36,327 nt of DNA from Myxococcus eversor (GTDB taxonomy: Bacteria > Myxococcota > Myxococcia > Myxococcales > Myxococcaceae). Each line of letters starts with the position of its first letter. The first letter of the stretch is position 1. Location: positions 1 to 36,327 of the forward strand of contig NZ_JAAIXY010000041.1 in assembly GCF_010894455.1 (NCBI RefSeq), in the 5' to 3' direction. Positions 7,330 through 15,950 of the stretch are shown piece after piece. The translations under genes were made by a program, and so were the position numbers. Below the pieces are notes generated by a model. That model was not told the DNA's origin, did no database searches, and saw nothing but the letters and a program-made list of their open reading frames with translations.

Positions 7330-9003
7330 ATGGCCTACCAACGCAACCCGGTGAAGGCGCCCCGCGTGTCGGGGCTGGCGCTCAAGGCATTCGTCAACAC
7401 CCTGGAGAGTGGGGTTGGCGGGCCCGTGCTGGAGAAGCTGGTGCGGGACAGTGGCATCACCGCGTGGCGCGAGCTGCCCGCGGGGGACGCGCCGCCGCTC
7501 CAGTTTCCGCTGCCGCACGGCGCCCCCGCCACGCAAGCCCAGTCCCCTCAAGAGCAGGCCGCGCGCGCCATCGCCGCGCAGGCCGTGACGCCGGAGCGCG
7601 AGACGGTGGGCTCGTTCGCGCGCGCCTATCGAGAGGGCGGCGTGGACCCCGTCGCCGTGGCGCGGCGGTTGAACGAGGCCATCGACCGGCTGGAGCGCGG
7701 CGAGGGGCGGATGGGCTGGTTCATCGCGCGCAAGCCGGACGAGGTGCTCCGCGCCGCCGAGGCCTCCGCCGAGCGCCTGCGCGCCGGACGTCCGCTGAGC
7801 GTGCTGGACGGCGTGCCCGTGGTGCTCAAGGACGAAGTGGACCTGGCGGGCTTCCCCACGACGCTGGGCACGCGGTTCCGCAACGAGGTGACCACGGTGG
7901 ACTCCACGGTGGCCGCGCGCCTGCGGGCCGCGGGGGCGCTCCTCCTGGGCAAGGCCAACATGAACGAGATTGGCATCAACCCCATCGGGTTGAATCCGCA
8001 CCACGGCGCCGCGCGCAACCCGTGGAACCGGGGACACATCACCGGAGGGAGCTCCAGCGGCTCGGCGGCCGTCGTCGCCGCGGGGCTGTGTCCGCTGAGC
8101 ATCGGCGCGGACGGTGGAGGCTCCATCCGAATCCCGGCGGCGCTGTGCGGCATCGTCGGCCTCAAGGCGACGTGGGGCCGCATCCCCGAGACGGGCGTGC
8201 CGCCGCTGTGCTGGAACGTGGGCCACGTCGGGCCCATGGGGCTCACAGTCGACGACGTCGCGGCGATGTATGCGCTCCTGGCCGGGCCCGACGGCAAGGA
8301 CCTGGTCGCCCAGACGCAGCCGCCGCATCACCTGTCCGGTTACGAGCGCGCGGACCTGACGGGAGTGCGACTGGGCATCTGCTGGCCCTATTTCGAGGAC
8401 GCCTCGCCGGACGTGGTGGCGCGCTGCAAGGAAGCGGTGCGCGCCCTCACCGACGCGGGCGCGACGGTGGTGGAGATACCCGCGCCGGACTTGAACACGG
8501 TGCTGTGGACGCACAGCTGCATCATCCTGAGCGAGATGGCCGAGTCGATGCTGCCGCACTCGCGTGCCCATTCGGCGGACTTCGGGCTCGACTCGCGCAC
8601 CAACCTGGCCATCGGCCGGCACTTCCGCGCCACGGACCTGATTCATGCGTTGCGCCACCGCCACCGGCTGACGCGTGAGCTCCTGGCTGTCATGGCGGGC
8701 GTGGACGTCATCGTCACGCCGTCGACGGCCACCACCGCGCCGCTCATCCCGGAGGGGACGCTGCCGGATGGCGAGTCCAACCTGCCCGTGGTGGACGCGC
8801 TGATGCGCTTCGTGCGCGAGGGGAACCTGACGGGCTTCCCGGCGCTGTCCGTCCCGGCCGGCTTCGACCGCGCGGGGCTGCCGGTGGGCGTCCAGCTCAT
8901 GGGGCGCCCGTATGAGGAGCACCTGCTCCTGCGCCTGGGCCGCGTGGTGGAGCGTGCGACGGCGGCGCGCACTCCCGCCATCCACGTCACTGCCTTGCGT
9001 TGA
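7330..9003 (+). CDS. Amidase-signature hydrolase, plant FAAH-like
   Basis: A 557-aa amidase-signature enzyme with an intact Ser-cisSer-Lys triad: Lys167 in VPVVLKDEVDLAG, Ser241 in GGSSSGSAA and Ser265 in GADGGGSIRIP. Ser241 and Ser265 are 24 residues apart, as in the family. The N-terminal ~150 residues are not the short GatA type. They begin VKAPRVSGLALKAFVNTLES and include VLDGVPVVLKD, resembling from memory the N-terminal cap of plant fatty acid amide hydrolases, as do the C-terminal MRFVREGNLTGFPALSVPAG and GLPVGVQLMGRP. Fatty acid amide hydrolases cleave N-acylethanolamines and related lipid amides to free fatty acid. No signal peptide or obvious membrane helix is seen. It follows an acyltransferase gene, and 58-bp tandem repeats begin just beyond its stop. 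Substrate is inferred from similarity only. Confidence 0.9.
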   Translation: MAYQRNPVKAPRVSGLALKAFVNTLESGVGGPVLEKLVRDSGITAWRELPAGDAPPLQFPLPHGAPATQAQSPQEQAARAIAAQAVTPERETVGSFARAYREGGVDPVAVARRLNEAIDRLERGEGRMGWFIARKPDEVLRAAEASAERLRAGRPLSVLDGVPVVLKDEVDLAGFPTTLGTRFRNEVTTVDSTVAARLRAAGALLLGKANMNEIGINPIGLNPHHGAARNPWNRGHITGGSSSGSAAVVAAGLCPLSIGADGGGSIRIPAALCGIVGLKATWGRIPETGVPPLCWNVGHVGPMGLTVDDVAAMYALLAGPDGKDLVAQTQPPHHLSGYERADLTGVRLGICWPYFEDASPDVVARCKEAVRALTDAGATVVEIPAPDLNTVLWTHSCIILSEMAESMLPHSRAHSADFGLDSRTNLAIGRHFRATDLIHALRHRHRLTRELLAVMAGVDVIVTPSTATTAPLIPEGTLPDGESNLPVVDALMRFVREGNLTGFPALSVPAGFDRAGLPVGVQLMGRPYEEHLLLRLGRVVERATAARTPAIHVTALR

Positions 9004-9041
9004 GGTTGAGCGTGGGCCTCGCGTGCCCGCCTCGCTCCGTG

Positions 9042-9240
9042 GCTTGGGCGAGGTGGCGCGCCGGGTGAGTGAGCGTTCTCCGCACCGCCGCGCGTTGAGC
9101 TTGGGCGAGGTGGCACGCCGGGTGAGTGAGCGTTGCTCCGCACCGACTCGTGCTGAGCTTGAGCGCGGCGGCGTGCCGGGTGAGTGAGCGTTGCTCCGCA
9201 CCGACTCGCGCTGAGCTTGGGCGCGGCGGTGTGCCGCGTG
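9042..9240. repeat. 57-58-bp intergenic tandem repeat, about 3.4 copies
   Basis: The marker GCCGGGTGAGTGAGCGTT begins at 9060, 9117 and 9175, with a partial unit from 9233 and a partial one before 9060. Copies two and three differ at three of 58 positions; copy one is 57 bp and more divergent. The period is not a multiple of three, so it does not encode a peptide repeat. It fills the gap between two convergent genes (stops at 9003 and 9241). Confidence 0.85.
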
Positions 9241-10968
9241 CTACTTCGCGGGCCTGGCGCGTCGGCTCTCCCGGGTCGACATCTCCAGGGTTCCGTCGGC
9301 GGTGACGATGATGTCGCCGCCCTCGCAGGAGACGAACAGCCGGCCGTCTTCCATCATCCCGGCGACCTTGGGCGCGCTGGGCAGCGTTCGCCAGGGCTCG
9401 GTGACGTAGGTGTCCGCCTTGGAAACGATTCGGTAGAGCATTCCGCGATGGCTGGAGAGGTGGGCCAGCCCCGTGACGGCGACGAGCGTGTCACCGATGC
9501 GATGGATGGACCGGACGTTCTCCTTCAGCAGCATCGTGGTGGTGCCCTTCGCCGTCTGATGGACCAGCTCGCCTCCCCACTCTCCCCGGTCCGAGCCCAG
9601 CAGGTGTCCGTTGGCGACACGCAAGCCGCAGCCCGCCCCCAGCTTCTGGATGGACGCGCGTCTGTCCTCGCGGGCGGGCATCTTCACCGTGTACGACAGT
9701 GGCTTGAGGGCTTCGGCGGAGAGCTCATCGCTTCCCGGAACGAAGGGCGGCTCGACGGCGTCGCCCGGCTCGTATTCCGAGTACCGGTAGGCGAGGAACT
9801 CCGAGGGGAAGTGCGTCTGCTCGGTGTATGTGGCCTCGCCCCGGATGACCTTGATGGCGTGCAGCGCCGCCTGGCGCACGTAGGGATACCAGTGCGTCTT
9901 CGCGACCCGCTCGAGCGGGTCGATGGCTCGCGCGTCCTTGAACCTTCCGAGCGCCTCGATTGAAACGAAGACCCGCTGCCAGTCCTTCGTGTCCTCGAGC
10001 AGGGAGATGAGCAGTTCGGTCGCCTCCGTGTACCGGAGGTAACCCATGGCGCGAACCGCCGCGACGCGAATCTCCCAGTTGGCGTGGGACTGCAGCTCGA
10101 CGAGGACCGCACCGGCCCCGCGTCCGTTCTCACGGAGCGCCGCCAGCTCCCGCAGCAGGGGGATGCCAGGCGCGGTGCGCAGGTGCTGGGCGAAGAGCGC
10201 CGCCTTCAGCTCGGGGACGATGTTCGTGAGCGCCGCGCCGACGTCGTTGCTCAGGCGGGGCGTCTTGGCGCGAAGTTGCTCCAGCCGTGGCGCCACGGGT
10301 TGGGCCCGAAAGCCCAGACACCCCACCAGCCGTACCGCGTGGCCGCGGTTCTTGATGTGGAGCTTCGGCGCCTCCGCCACGGCCAGGAGCGGCTCGATGG
10401 CGGTAGTACCCGCGTCCTGCTCCATCTCCCGCAGTATCTGGCACGCGCTGTCGACGAACGCCGGCTTCCGGGGACTGGCGTCGCGCAGCGACTCCACGAG
10501 CGCGAGGGCTCCCTTTCCTCCCGCCATGACGAGAGCGCCGGAGAGCTGACTCTGGGAGGAGGGATATTCATGGAGGGTCTCCACGAGCACCTCCAGTGCG
10601 CGCGGTGTCCCCACGCGGCCCACGGCCCGTTCAATCCACGACGTGCCCAACTGCCAACCTTCGACGAGCGCGTCCAGGTGCTCATCGGTGAGCCCATCGA
10701 TTTCGGACAGGGTGTAGGCCGCCAGCTCCCTCACGGCTTCCTTTTCGCTGGTGAGCATGGCGAGCAGCGGAGGAATGGCGGTGGCTCCATAGGCCTGGAG
10801 GGCCGTGGCCATGGCCTGCTCCTCCTTGTCCATTCCCGGCTCGTCGTCCGAGCCCGCGACCTCCGGGAAGCGCTCCAGGAGGTCCGCGAGCGGCTCGCGT
10901 GCGCCAGGCGCTGGTGTGGTGCCGAGGGCCAGCGTGGTGGTGAAGGCGATGATGAGGGCGACGCTCAA
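9241..10968 (-). CDS. HEAT-repeat protein with C-terminal propeller-like region
   Basis: A 575-aa protein. Residues ~50-385 contain repeated two-helix units of HEAT/PBS-lyase type, for example AIPPLLAMLTSEKEAVRELAAYTL and ATELLISLLEDTKDWQRVFVSIEALG. The last ~150 residues are beta-rich with short repeats (LRVANGHLLGSDRG, GDTLVAVTGLAHL, DGRLFVSCEGGDIIV), suggesting part of a beta-propeller. The start is a TTG at 10968, supported by GGAGG seven bases upstream; it opens with a hydrophobic stretch MSVALIIAFTTTLALG that could be a signal peptide although it lacks N-terminal positive charge. HEAT scaffolds bind proteins; no partner is evident. It is divergent from the kinase at 11108 with 139 bp between starts, so the two may share control. 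Confidence 0.85.
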   Translation of the reverse strand: MSVALIIAFTTTLALGTTPAPGAREPLADLLERFPEVAGSDDEPGMDKEEQAMATALQAYGATAIPPLLAMLTSEKEAVRELAAYTLSEIDGLTDEHLDALVEGWQLGTSWIERAVGRVGTPRALEVLVETLHEYPSSQSQLSGALVMAGGKGALALVESLRDASPRKPAFVDSACQILREMEQDAGTTAIEPLLAVAEAPKLHIKNRGHAVRLVGCLGFRAQPVAPRLEQLRAKTPRLSNDVGAALTNIVPELKAALFAQHLRTAPGIPLLRELAALRENGRGAGAVLVELQSHANWEIRVAAVRAMGYLRYTEATELLISLLEDTKDWQRVFVSIEALGRFKDARAIDPLERVAKTHWYPYVRQAALHAIKVIRGEATYTEQTHFPSEFLAYRYSEYEPGDAVEPPFVPGSDELSAEALKPLSYTVKMPAREDRRASIQKLGAGCGLRVANGHLLGSDRGEWGGELVHQTAKGTTTMLLKENVRSIHRIGDTLVAVTGLAHLSSHRGMLYRIVSKADTYVTEPWRTLPSAPKVAGMMEDGRLFVSCEGGDIIVTADGTLEMSTRESRRARPAK

Positions 10969-11095
10969 GTCCAGACCTCCGAGCCTCGCGAAAGGGTGCC
11001 AGGCCCGCCGCGAGGGGCGATGGCAGCCTACACCCGGAGCATGACGCTGGAGGGGCGGGAAGGGAGCGACTGGCCCGAGCGCCGCATGAGCCGGT

Positions 11096-11101
11096 TAGCA
11101 T
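11096..11101 (+). promoter_or_regulatory. Candidate -10 hexamer TAGCAT
   Basis: TAGCAT lies six bases (GGCGCC) before the kinase ATG at 11108. The spacing again fits a leaderless start, and no Shine-Dalgarno is present. Confidence 0.33.
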
Positions 11102-11107
11102 GGCGCC

Positions 11108-14100
11108 ATGTCGGAACGGGGAGACGCGGGGCGCCGGGCAGGGGACGACGGGCCCACGATGGACGGCAGCGAGGCGCGGGAGGAGCACCGCGCGCACGCT
11201 CCAGTCCTGGGGACGGCGGAGACGTTGATGGGCGAGCGCTTCGACTCGTTGGAGTTGCTGGGGCGCGGGGGGATGGGAGAGGTCTACAAGGCGAGGGACC
11301 GGCGGCTGGGTCGCTTCGTGGCGCTCAAGTTCGTGCGGGACGCGGACCCGGACCGGACGATGCGCTTCCTCCAGGAGGCTCGTGCGCAGGCGCGCATCGT
11401 CCATCCCCATGTCTGCCGGGTGTACGAGGTGGGCCGCGTGGGGACGCGGGACTTCATCGCGATGCAGCTCGTGGAGGGCACCCGGCTGGACAGCGTGGCG
11501 CCCGACATGACGCTGGCCGAGAAGGTCCAGGTGATGCGGGAGGTCGCTTCGGCGATGCACGAGGCGCATCGGCTGGGTGTCATCCACCGGGACCTCAAGC
11601 CCGCCAACATCCTGGTGGAGCGGCAGGAGGCCCGGCACTGGTTCCCGGTGGTGATGGACTTCGGACTGGCCCATGACGCGGACCTGGAGCAGGGCCTCAC
11701 GAGGACGGGCGCGGTGCTCGGCACGCCGTCGTACATGGCGCCCGAGCAGGCGCGTGGAGACCGGACTGGCGTCGACCGGCGCACGGATGTCTACGGGCTG
11801 GGCGCCACGCTGTACGAGCTGTTGACGGGCGTGCCGCCATTCCGGGACAGCACGTCCGTGGGCACGCTGCACCAGGTGCTGCACGAGGACGTGGTTCCTC
11901 CGCGCCTGCGCGTGCAGGAGGTGGCGGGAGATTTGGAGACCATCGTCCTGACGTGTCTCAACAAGGACCCGGCGCGCCGGTATCCCTCGGCGCGCGCGCT
12001 GGCGGAGGACCTGGACCGGTACCTGGATGGGGAGCCCATCCTCGCGCGGCGGCCCGGGCTCGTCGCGCGGTGGCTGCGGCGGGCGCGCAAGCACCGGGCG
12101 CTCGTCGTCGTCTCCGCCGTGTCGTTGGTGAGCGTGCTCGTCGTGTCCTCCCTCGGCGTGCGTTCGTGGAGTCAGTCCGAGGGACGCGCCCGCCTGGCGG
12201 AGCACCTGGGGCAACAGGTGAAGGACGTGGAGTGGCTGATGCGCGCGGCCTTGATGGCGCCGCTGCATGACACGCGTCCGGAGCAGCGGCTCGTGCGTGA
12301 GCGGATGGCTCAGCTCGCGTCGGCACCACATTCGCTGGGGGTACATGGCGAGTCGCTGGTGCACTACGCGCGGGGGCGCGGTCATCTGGCGATGGGAGAG
12401 CTGGAGCAGGCCCGCGAGGAACTGACTCACGCGGCGGGGTTGGGGCTGGATTCTCCCGAGCTGAACCTGGCGCTGGGGAAGACGCTGGGGGGCCTGTACC
12501 TGCTCGCGATGGAGACGGCGCGACGACGGGGCGGGCCCGAGTGGATGGCCGAGCATGCGCGGACGCTGGACGCGGACCTCCTCAAGCCCGCCCTCCGCGC
12601 ACTGGAGCGGGGGCAGGGCGCGGCGGGGGAGTCGCCCCGGCTCCTGGCGGGATGGATGGCATTCTATCGCCAGGAACTGGATGTGGCGGAGGCCGCCGCG
12701 TCGGAGGCGGAGGCCGAGACTCCGTGGCTGCTGGAGCCTCGGATGCTCGCGGCGGATGTGGCTCATGCGCGGGCCATGGAGCGGCTGGGGCGTGGAGACC
12801 ACGAGGCCGCGCGCGCGGACTTCCTGGAGGCGACACGTCGGTACGAGCAGGCGCTGGAGCTGGCGCGCAGCGATGCGCGAGGCCACGAGGCGCTCGCGGA
12901 AGCCTGGCTCCAACTGGCGGACCTGGACCGGAAGCAGGGACGCTCGCGCAAGGACTCGTTGGAGCGGGCGCTGGCCGCGTGTGAGCGGGCGCTCGTCGCG
13001 TCGCCCTCGCGTGCGTCCGCGCACACGAAGCGCGCCCTGGTGTTGATGAATGCCTATCGCGCGGCGACTCCCCAGGATGGGAAGGAAGAGCCGAAGCGGC
13101 TGCTGGGAGAAGCCATTGCTTCCGCCTCGCGTGCCATTGAACTGGAGCCCCGGGATGTCCTCGCGTACGACACGTTGGGCTTCAGTCTCTTCCTGCGAGG
13201 GCTGCTGGTCGCGCGCGAGGGCAGAGACCCTGGCGCGTCGTGGGACGAGGCCATGGCTCAGCTCACCCGGGCGCTGGAGCTGGAGCCGGCCTACCCCTGG
13301 GGACACAATGACCTGGCGCTCGTGCACCGCTGGAAGGGCAACCATCAGCGTGAGCACGGTCTGGACCCTCGCCCCGAATACGAGGCCGCGGGGAAGCACC
13401 TGCGGCTCGCGCTGCGCACGGACCCCCGGTACCTCTTCGCTCACTCGAACCTGGCGGAGCTGCACAACGCGCTGGCGACGTATGCGTTGTCACGAGGCGA
13501 GGACCCGGGCCCGGACGTGGAGCGGGCCTTGGAAGCAGGGCAGGGCGCGCTCGCGTTGGATGGTCGTTTCTACTCGGCGCTGAACGAGGTGGCGCTGGCC
13601 GAGCTGACCCGCGCCTCGTACCTCATCGACCTGGGAGGCGACGCGAGTCCCGCGCTGACGCGGGCGCTCGAGGCGCTCGGCCGCTCACTGCGCATCAACG
13701 CGACGTCGGGGCGCACCCACTTCCATGTCGCGGCGGTGCACTTGTCGCGGGCGGCCCAGGCGGTGCGCGATGGGCAGTCTCCCGCGACTGCGTTGGAGGA
13801 GGGGCGCCGGGCCCTGGAGGAGGCGCTGCGCCTGGATTCGCGTTGCGCGGATTGCCGCGTGGTGGGCTCGCGGCTGGCGCTCGTGGAGGCGGAGTGGGCT
13901 CGCCGAAAGGGGCGGGACGCGGTGGGGCTGCTCCAGTTCGCCCGTGATGAAGCGCGGCGCGCCGTGGCGCTCTATCCGTATCTCGAGGCCCACCTGGCAC
14001 TCGCACGGGCGTCATGGAAGCTGGCGGAGGTGCAGACTCCCTCGGCGGCGCGAGTCACCGTGTCCGAGGGCCTCGGACAGGTGGAGCTGGCGATGCAGCT

Positions 14101-14290
14101 CGACCCGAATCAGGCACAGGCTCAGTCGCTGCGTGCCGGCTTGTTGTTGTTGGAGGCGCGGGCGAACTCCACGCGGGCGGAAGGGGTTCGTCAGGCCAAA
14201 GCCGCGCTCGCGCGGGCCCTGGAGCTCAACCCCTTGCTTCGTCGCGAGTACGCCGGACTGGTACAGGCGCTGGAAGTCGAGAAGCCATAG
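11108..14290 (+). CDS. Transmembrane Ser/Thr protein kinase with TPR sensor tail
   Basis: A Hanks-type kinase of 1060 aa. The kinase domain (about 45-308) has the Gly-loop LGRGGMGEVYKA (51-62), Lys74 in VALKF, HRDLKPANIL with catalytic Asp162, DFG at 184-186 and APE at 211-213, so all catalytic elements are present. A membrane helix follows at about 331-351, preceded by Arg-rich sequence. The remaining ~700 residues are helical TPR-like repeats with Ala/Leu/Tyr spacing, placed outside the membrane if the topology is as usual. Such kinases sense through the TPR region and phosphorylate cytoplasmic targets. The first ~40 residues are variable and a second in-frame Met lies at residue 18. It is divergent from the HEAT gene and is a paralogue of the partial gene at 34034. 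Confidence 0.93.
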   Translation: MSERGDAGRRAGDDGPTMDGSEAREEHRAHAPVLGTAETLMGERFDSLELLGRGGMGEVYKARDRRLGRFVALKFVRDADPDRTMRFLQEARAQARIVHPHVCRVYEVGRVGTRDFIAMQLVEGTRLDSVAPDMTLAEKVQVMREVASAMHEAHRLGVIHRDLKPANILVERQEARHWFPVVMDFGLAHDADLEQGLTRTGAVLGTPSYMAPEQARGDRTGVDRRTDVYGLGATLYELLTGVPPFRDSTSVGTLHQVLHEDVVPPRLRVQEVAGDLETIVLTCLNKDPARRYPSARALAEDLDRYLDGEPILARRPGLVARWLRRARKHRALVVVSAVSLVSVLVVSSLGVRSWSQSEGRARLAEHLGQQVKDVEWLMRAALMAPLHDTRPEQRLVRERMAQLASAPHSLGVHGESLVHYARGRGHLAMGELEQAREELTHAAGLGLDSPELNLALGKTLGGLYLLAMETARRRGGPEWMAEHARTLDADLLKPALRALERGQGAAGESPRLLAGWMAFYRQELDVAEAAASEAEAETPWLLEPRMLAADVAHARAMERLGRGDHEAARADFLEATRRYEQALELARSDARGHEALAEAWLQLADLDRKQGRSRKDSLERALAACERALVASPSRASAHTKRALVLMNAYRAATPQDGKEEPKRLLGEAIASASRAIELEPRDVLAYDTLGFSLFLRGLLVAREGRDPGASWDEAMAQLTRALELEPAYPWGHNDLALVHRWKGNHQREHGLDPRPEYEAAGKHLRLALRTDPRYLFAHSNLAELHNALATYALSRGEDPGPDVERALEAGQGALALDGRFYSALNEVALAELTRASYLIDLGGDASPALTRALEALGRSLRINATSGRTHFHVAAVHLSRAAQAVRDGQSPATALEEGRRALEEALRLDSRCADCRVVGSRLALVEAEWARRKGRDAVGLLQFARDEARRAVALYPYLEAHLALARASWKLAEVQTPSAARVTVSEGLGQVELAMQLDPNQAQAQSLRAGLLLLEARANSTRAEGVRQAKAALARALELNPLLRREYAGLVQALEVEKP

Positions 14291-14350
14291 TCCAGGTCCG
14301 CCGCAAGGCCTGCTCGGAGCAGTTCGTGCGAAGGGGCAGGGGCACTCCCA

Positions 14351-14395
14351 GTGGACAAGGTGGAGAACCTCTACGGCATTCTCCGCCTCGTCCAC
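14351..14395. terminator. Long hairpin between convergent genes
   Basis: Arms 14351-14367 and 14379-14395 form a 17-bp stem with one A-C mismatch and one wobble, and an 11-base loop. It lies 60 nt after the kinase stop and 34 nt from the stop of the opposing lipoprotein gene. It is symmetrical enough to work on both strands, and no clear T-tract is present. Confidence 0.5.
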
Positions 14396-14429
14396 GCTCG
14401 CCTCCGCCGCGGTGATGTTGAAACCCGCG

Positions 14430-15764
14430 CTAGCGTCGAGGCGGCAAACCCGTCGAGAGCTTGGCGTTGTCCCGCCAGAGGACCTGCTGTCCCGGCGGCG
14501 CCTCACAGCGTTCGATTCGGGGGCCATGCTCCGGATGCAGGGGAATCTCCGGGTGGCGCCGGTGCTCGGGATTGAGGCAGACCGCGCCCTTGGGACTCCA
14601 GAGCGCTTCCAGGAAGTCGGTGCGCTCGATTCCATCCTCCGCGTCCCGCCCAAAGCCATACTCGTCTCGCTTGAGGATGCGAGTGCCCGTCAGCGTGTAG
14701 CTCTTGAGGTCTCCCTGGCCCACGAAATAGGCCGCGCGCTTCGCCTGGAGACAGGACCCATAGACAAACTCACGCCGGGGGTCGGCCGCTCCCGTCTGGG
14801 AGTTCCAGGGGCTGTAACCCCAATCCAGGCAGGTGACGATGGCACCGGACTCGCACCCCAGCGTGGTGACGTTGGCGTCGGCGGTGACGGCCGCATTCAT
14901 GTCATCCACCACCCGGCCGGGGAGGATGCCCACCCTGCCTCGCGCGGCCCCTCCGCAGGGATTCGTCCAGGCTGGATGATTGCCATTGGGGTCTCTCAGC
15001 CGGTGTCGCACCTCGTACTTCTGGAGCCGGAACGGCGGGAGGAGCTGGTCGGCCTCCACCGGAATGAGCTGGAGCTCGAAGTACGTCTCCTCGTCCGGCA
15101 CGTTCCGGAAGAGCACGTCGAACGTGAAGCCCGCGAGCGCCGCCCCCTGGAGGGTCTGGATGTCCTCCGGCTTGCTGCACTGCACGCGCGAATGACAGTA
15201 ATTGACGACGAGCTGGTCCCCCTTGCCCTGGATGCTGTGAATCGCCACGAAGCTGGCCGGCCCTCCCTGCGGCGTGCGCTGGAGCTGCCCCGGCAGCACC
15301 CCCCGGATTGTCGGGGTGTAGAAGAACGTGTTCATGAGGCGGTCCCTCCCCCTGAGCACCACGTCGCCGGGACCGCGATTGACGAAGGCCTCCGGGCAGA
15401 ACCGGGACTCCGTCCCCTGCTTGAAACAGAAGTCGCTCCCCTCGACGATGTAGATGCCCTGGCCGTTCGAGTTGTCCGGGATGCACTGCCCCGTCGGACA
15501 CTCCATGGGCGCCAGCGGTGACGCGTCAGGCGTCAGCGGCGGACAGTCCTCGCCCCTGCACTTCGTGACGGGCAGCTTCGTCTCCGAGTCCGTCACGTAC
15601 TTGTCCCCCACATCAGGCCGCTGGGGGTTCGGGTCCGGCGGGAGCTGGAGGGGCTTGAGGCAGGCGCTCGCGCCGAGGAGCGCCAGTGTCGCCAGCAGAA
15701 TGGGTCCGGTGGTCCGGTGGGCTCCCCGTACGGGCGCCGTGATGTCGTCAGTCATGTTCCTCAT
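14430..15764 (-). CDS. ADYC-like lipoprotein
   Basis: A 444-aa exported protein. Residues ~20-35 form a signal peptide with lipobox ASAC (Cys35), so an outer-membrane or surface lipoprotein is likely. The mature part has many Cys residues, probably forming disulfides. The C-terminal half reads CESGAIVTCLDWGYSPW, then YGSCLQAKRAAYF, and FLEALWSPKGAVCLNPEHRRH, which matches the layout of the myxobacterial ADYC domain, with AAYF where the ADYC signature normally stands. Function of the family is unknown to me. The ATG at 15764 is preceded by a GGGGGA tract about ten bases upstream; an alternative ATG lies at 15755. It is divergent from the FHA/sigma-54 activator at 15951 and could be its target, because the shared 186-bp region contains a palindrome. 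Confidence 0.8.
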   Translation of the reverse strand: MRNMTDDITAPVRGAHRTTGPILLATLALLGASACLKPLQLPPDPNPQRPDVGDKYVTDSETKLPVTKCRGEDCPPLTPDASPLAPMECPTGQCIPDNSNGQGIYIVEGSDFCFKQGTESRFCPEAFVNRGPGDVVLRGRDRLMNTFFYTPTIRGVLPGQLQRTPQGGPASFVAIHSIQGKGDQLVVNYCHSRVQCSKPEDIQTLQGAALAGFTFDVLFRNVPDEETYFELQLIPVEADQLLPPFRLQKYEVRHRLRDPNGNHPAWTNPCGGAARGRVGILPGRVVDDMNAAVTADANVTTLGCESGAIVTCLDWGYSPWNSQTGAADPRREFVYGSCLQAKRAAYFVGQGDLKSYTLTGTRILKRDEYGFGRDAEDGIERTDFLEALWSPKGAVCLNPEHRRHPEIPLHPEHGPRIERCEAPPGQQVLWRDNAKLSTGLPPRR

Positions 15765-15897
15765 GGTGTGGTGTCCCCCTGCTGTCTCTCGGTGCGAGCG
15801 CCCCATAGCGAGCGCCGTGCCATGGTTGAACGGGCCCCCGACATTCCCATCGTCCTCGGGAGGACGTCCTCGCCCGGGGCCCCTGGCGCTCTGGAGC

Positions 15898-15924
15898 TGG
15901 CACAAACGCTGGCACCGTGTGCCA
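15898..15924. promoter_or_regulatory. TGGCAC repeat and palindrome in a divergent region
   Basis: TGGCAC-CGT-GTGCCA (15910-15924) is a perfect inverted repeat with a 3-bp spacer. A further TGGCAC lies at 15898-15903 and another at 15942-15947, close to the activator ATG. It sits between the ADYC-like lipoprotein and the FHA activator. TGGCAC also resembles the -24 half of a sigma-54 promoter, but I find no GC element at the right spacing on either strand, so an operator is the better reading. Confidence 0.4.
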
Positions 15925-15936
15925 CGGACTGGCGCG

Positions 15937-15942
15937 TATGAT
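15937..15942 (+). promoter_or_regulatory. Candidate -10 hexamer TATGAT
   Basis: TATGAT lies eight bases before the ATG at 15951 with no Shine-Dalgarno between. It is one of the better -10 matches in the window and lies just after the TGGCAC palindrome, so a bound protein could block it. Confidence 0.4.
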
Positions 15943-15950
15943 GGCACGGC

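Noticed and set aside
7213..9201. A 662-residue minus-strand ORF opposite the amidase gene
   Set aside because: It is antisense to a strongly conserved enzyme, has Arg/His-rich low-complexity composition and begins inside the noncoding 58-bp repeat. High-GC DNA often keeps such frames open.
10984..11015. CCTCGCG/CGCGAGG inverted repeat between the HEAT and kinase genes
   Set aside because: Seven-bp arms with an 18-bp spacer are expected by chance at this GC content.
10682..13465. A 927-residue minus-strand ORF opposite the kinase gene
   Set aside because: The plus strand encodes all kinase motifs; the antisense product is Arg/Gln/His-rich with no recognisable domain.
15898..15924. TGGCAC as a sigma-54 -24 box
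   Set aside because: No GC element is found ten bases after the GG on either strand, so the promoter geometry fails.
15832..15941. Short plus-strand ORF in the ADYC-FHA intergenic region
   Set aside because: No Shine-Dalgarno and no recognisable features, and it overlaps the palindrome region.
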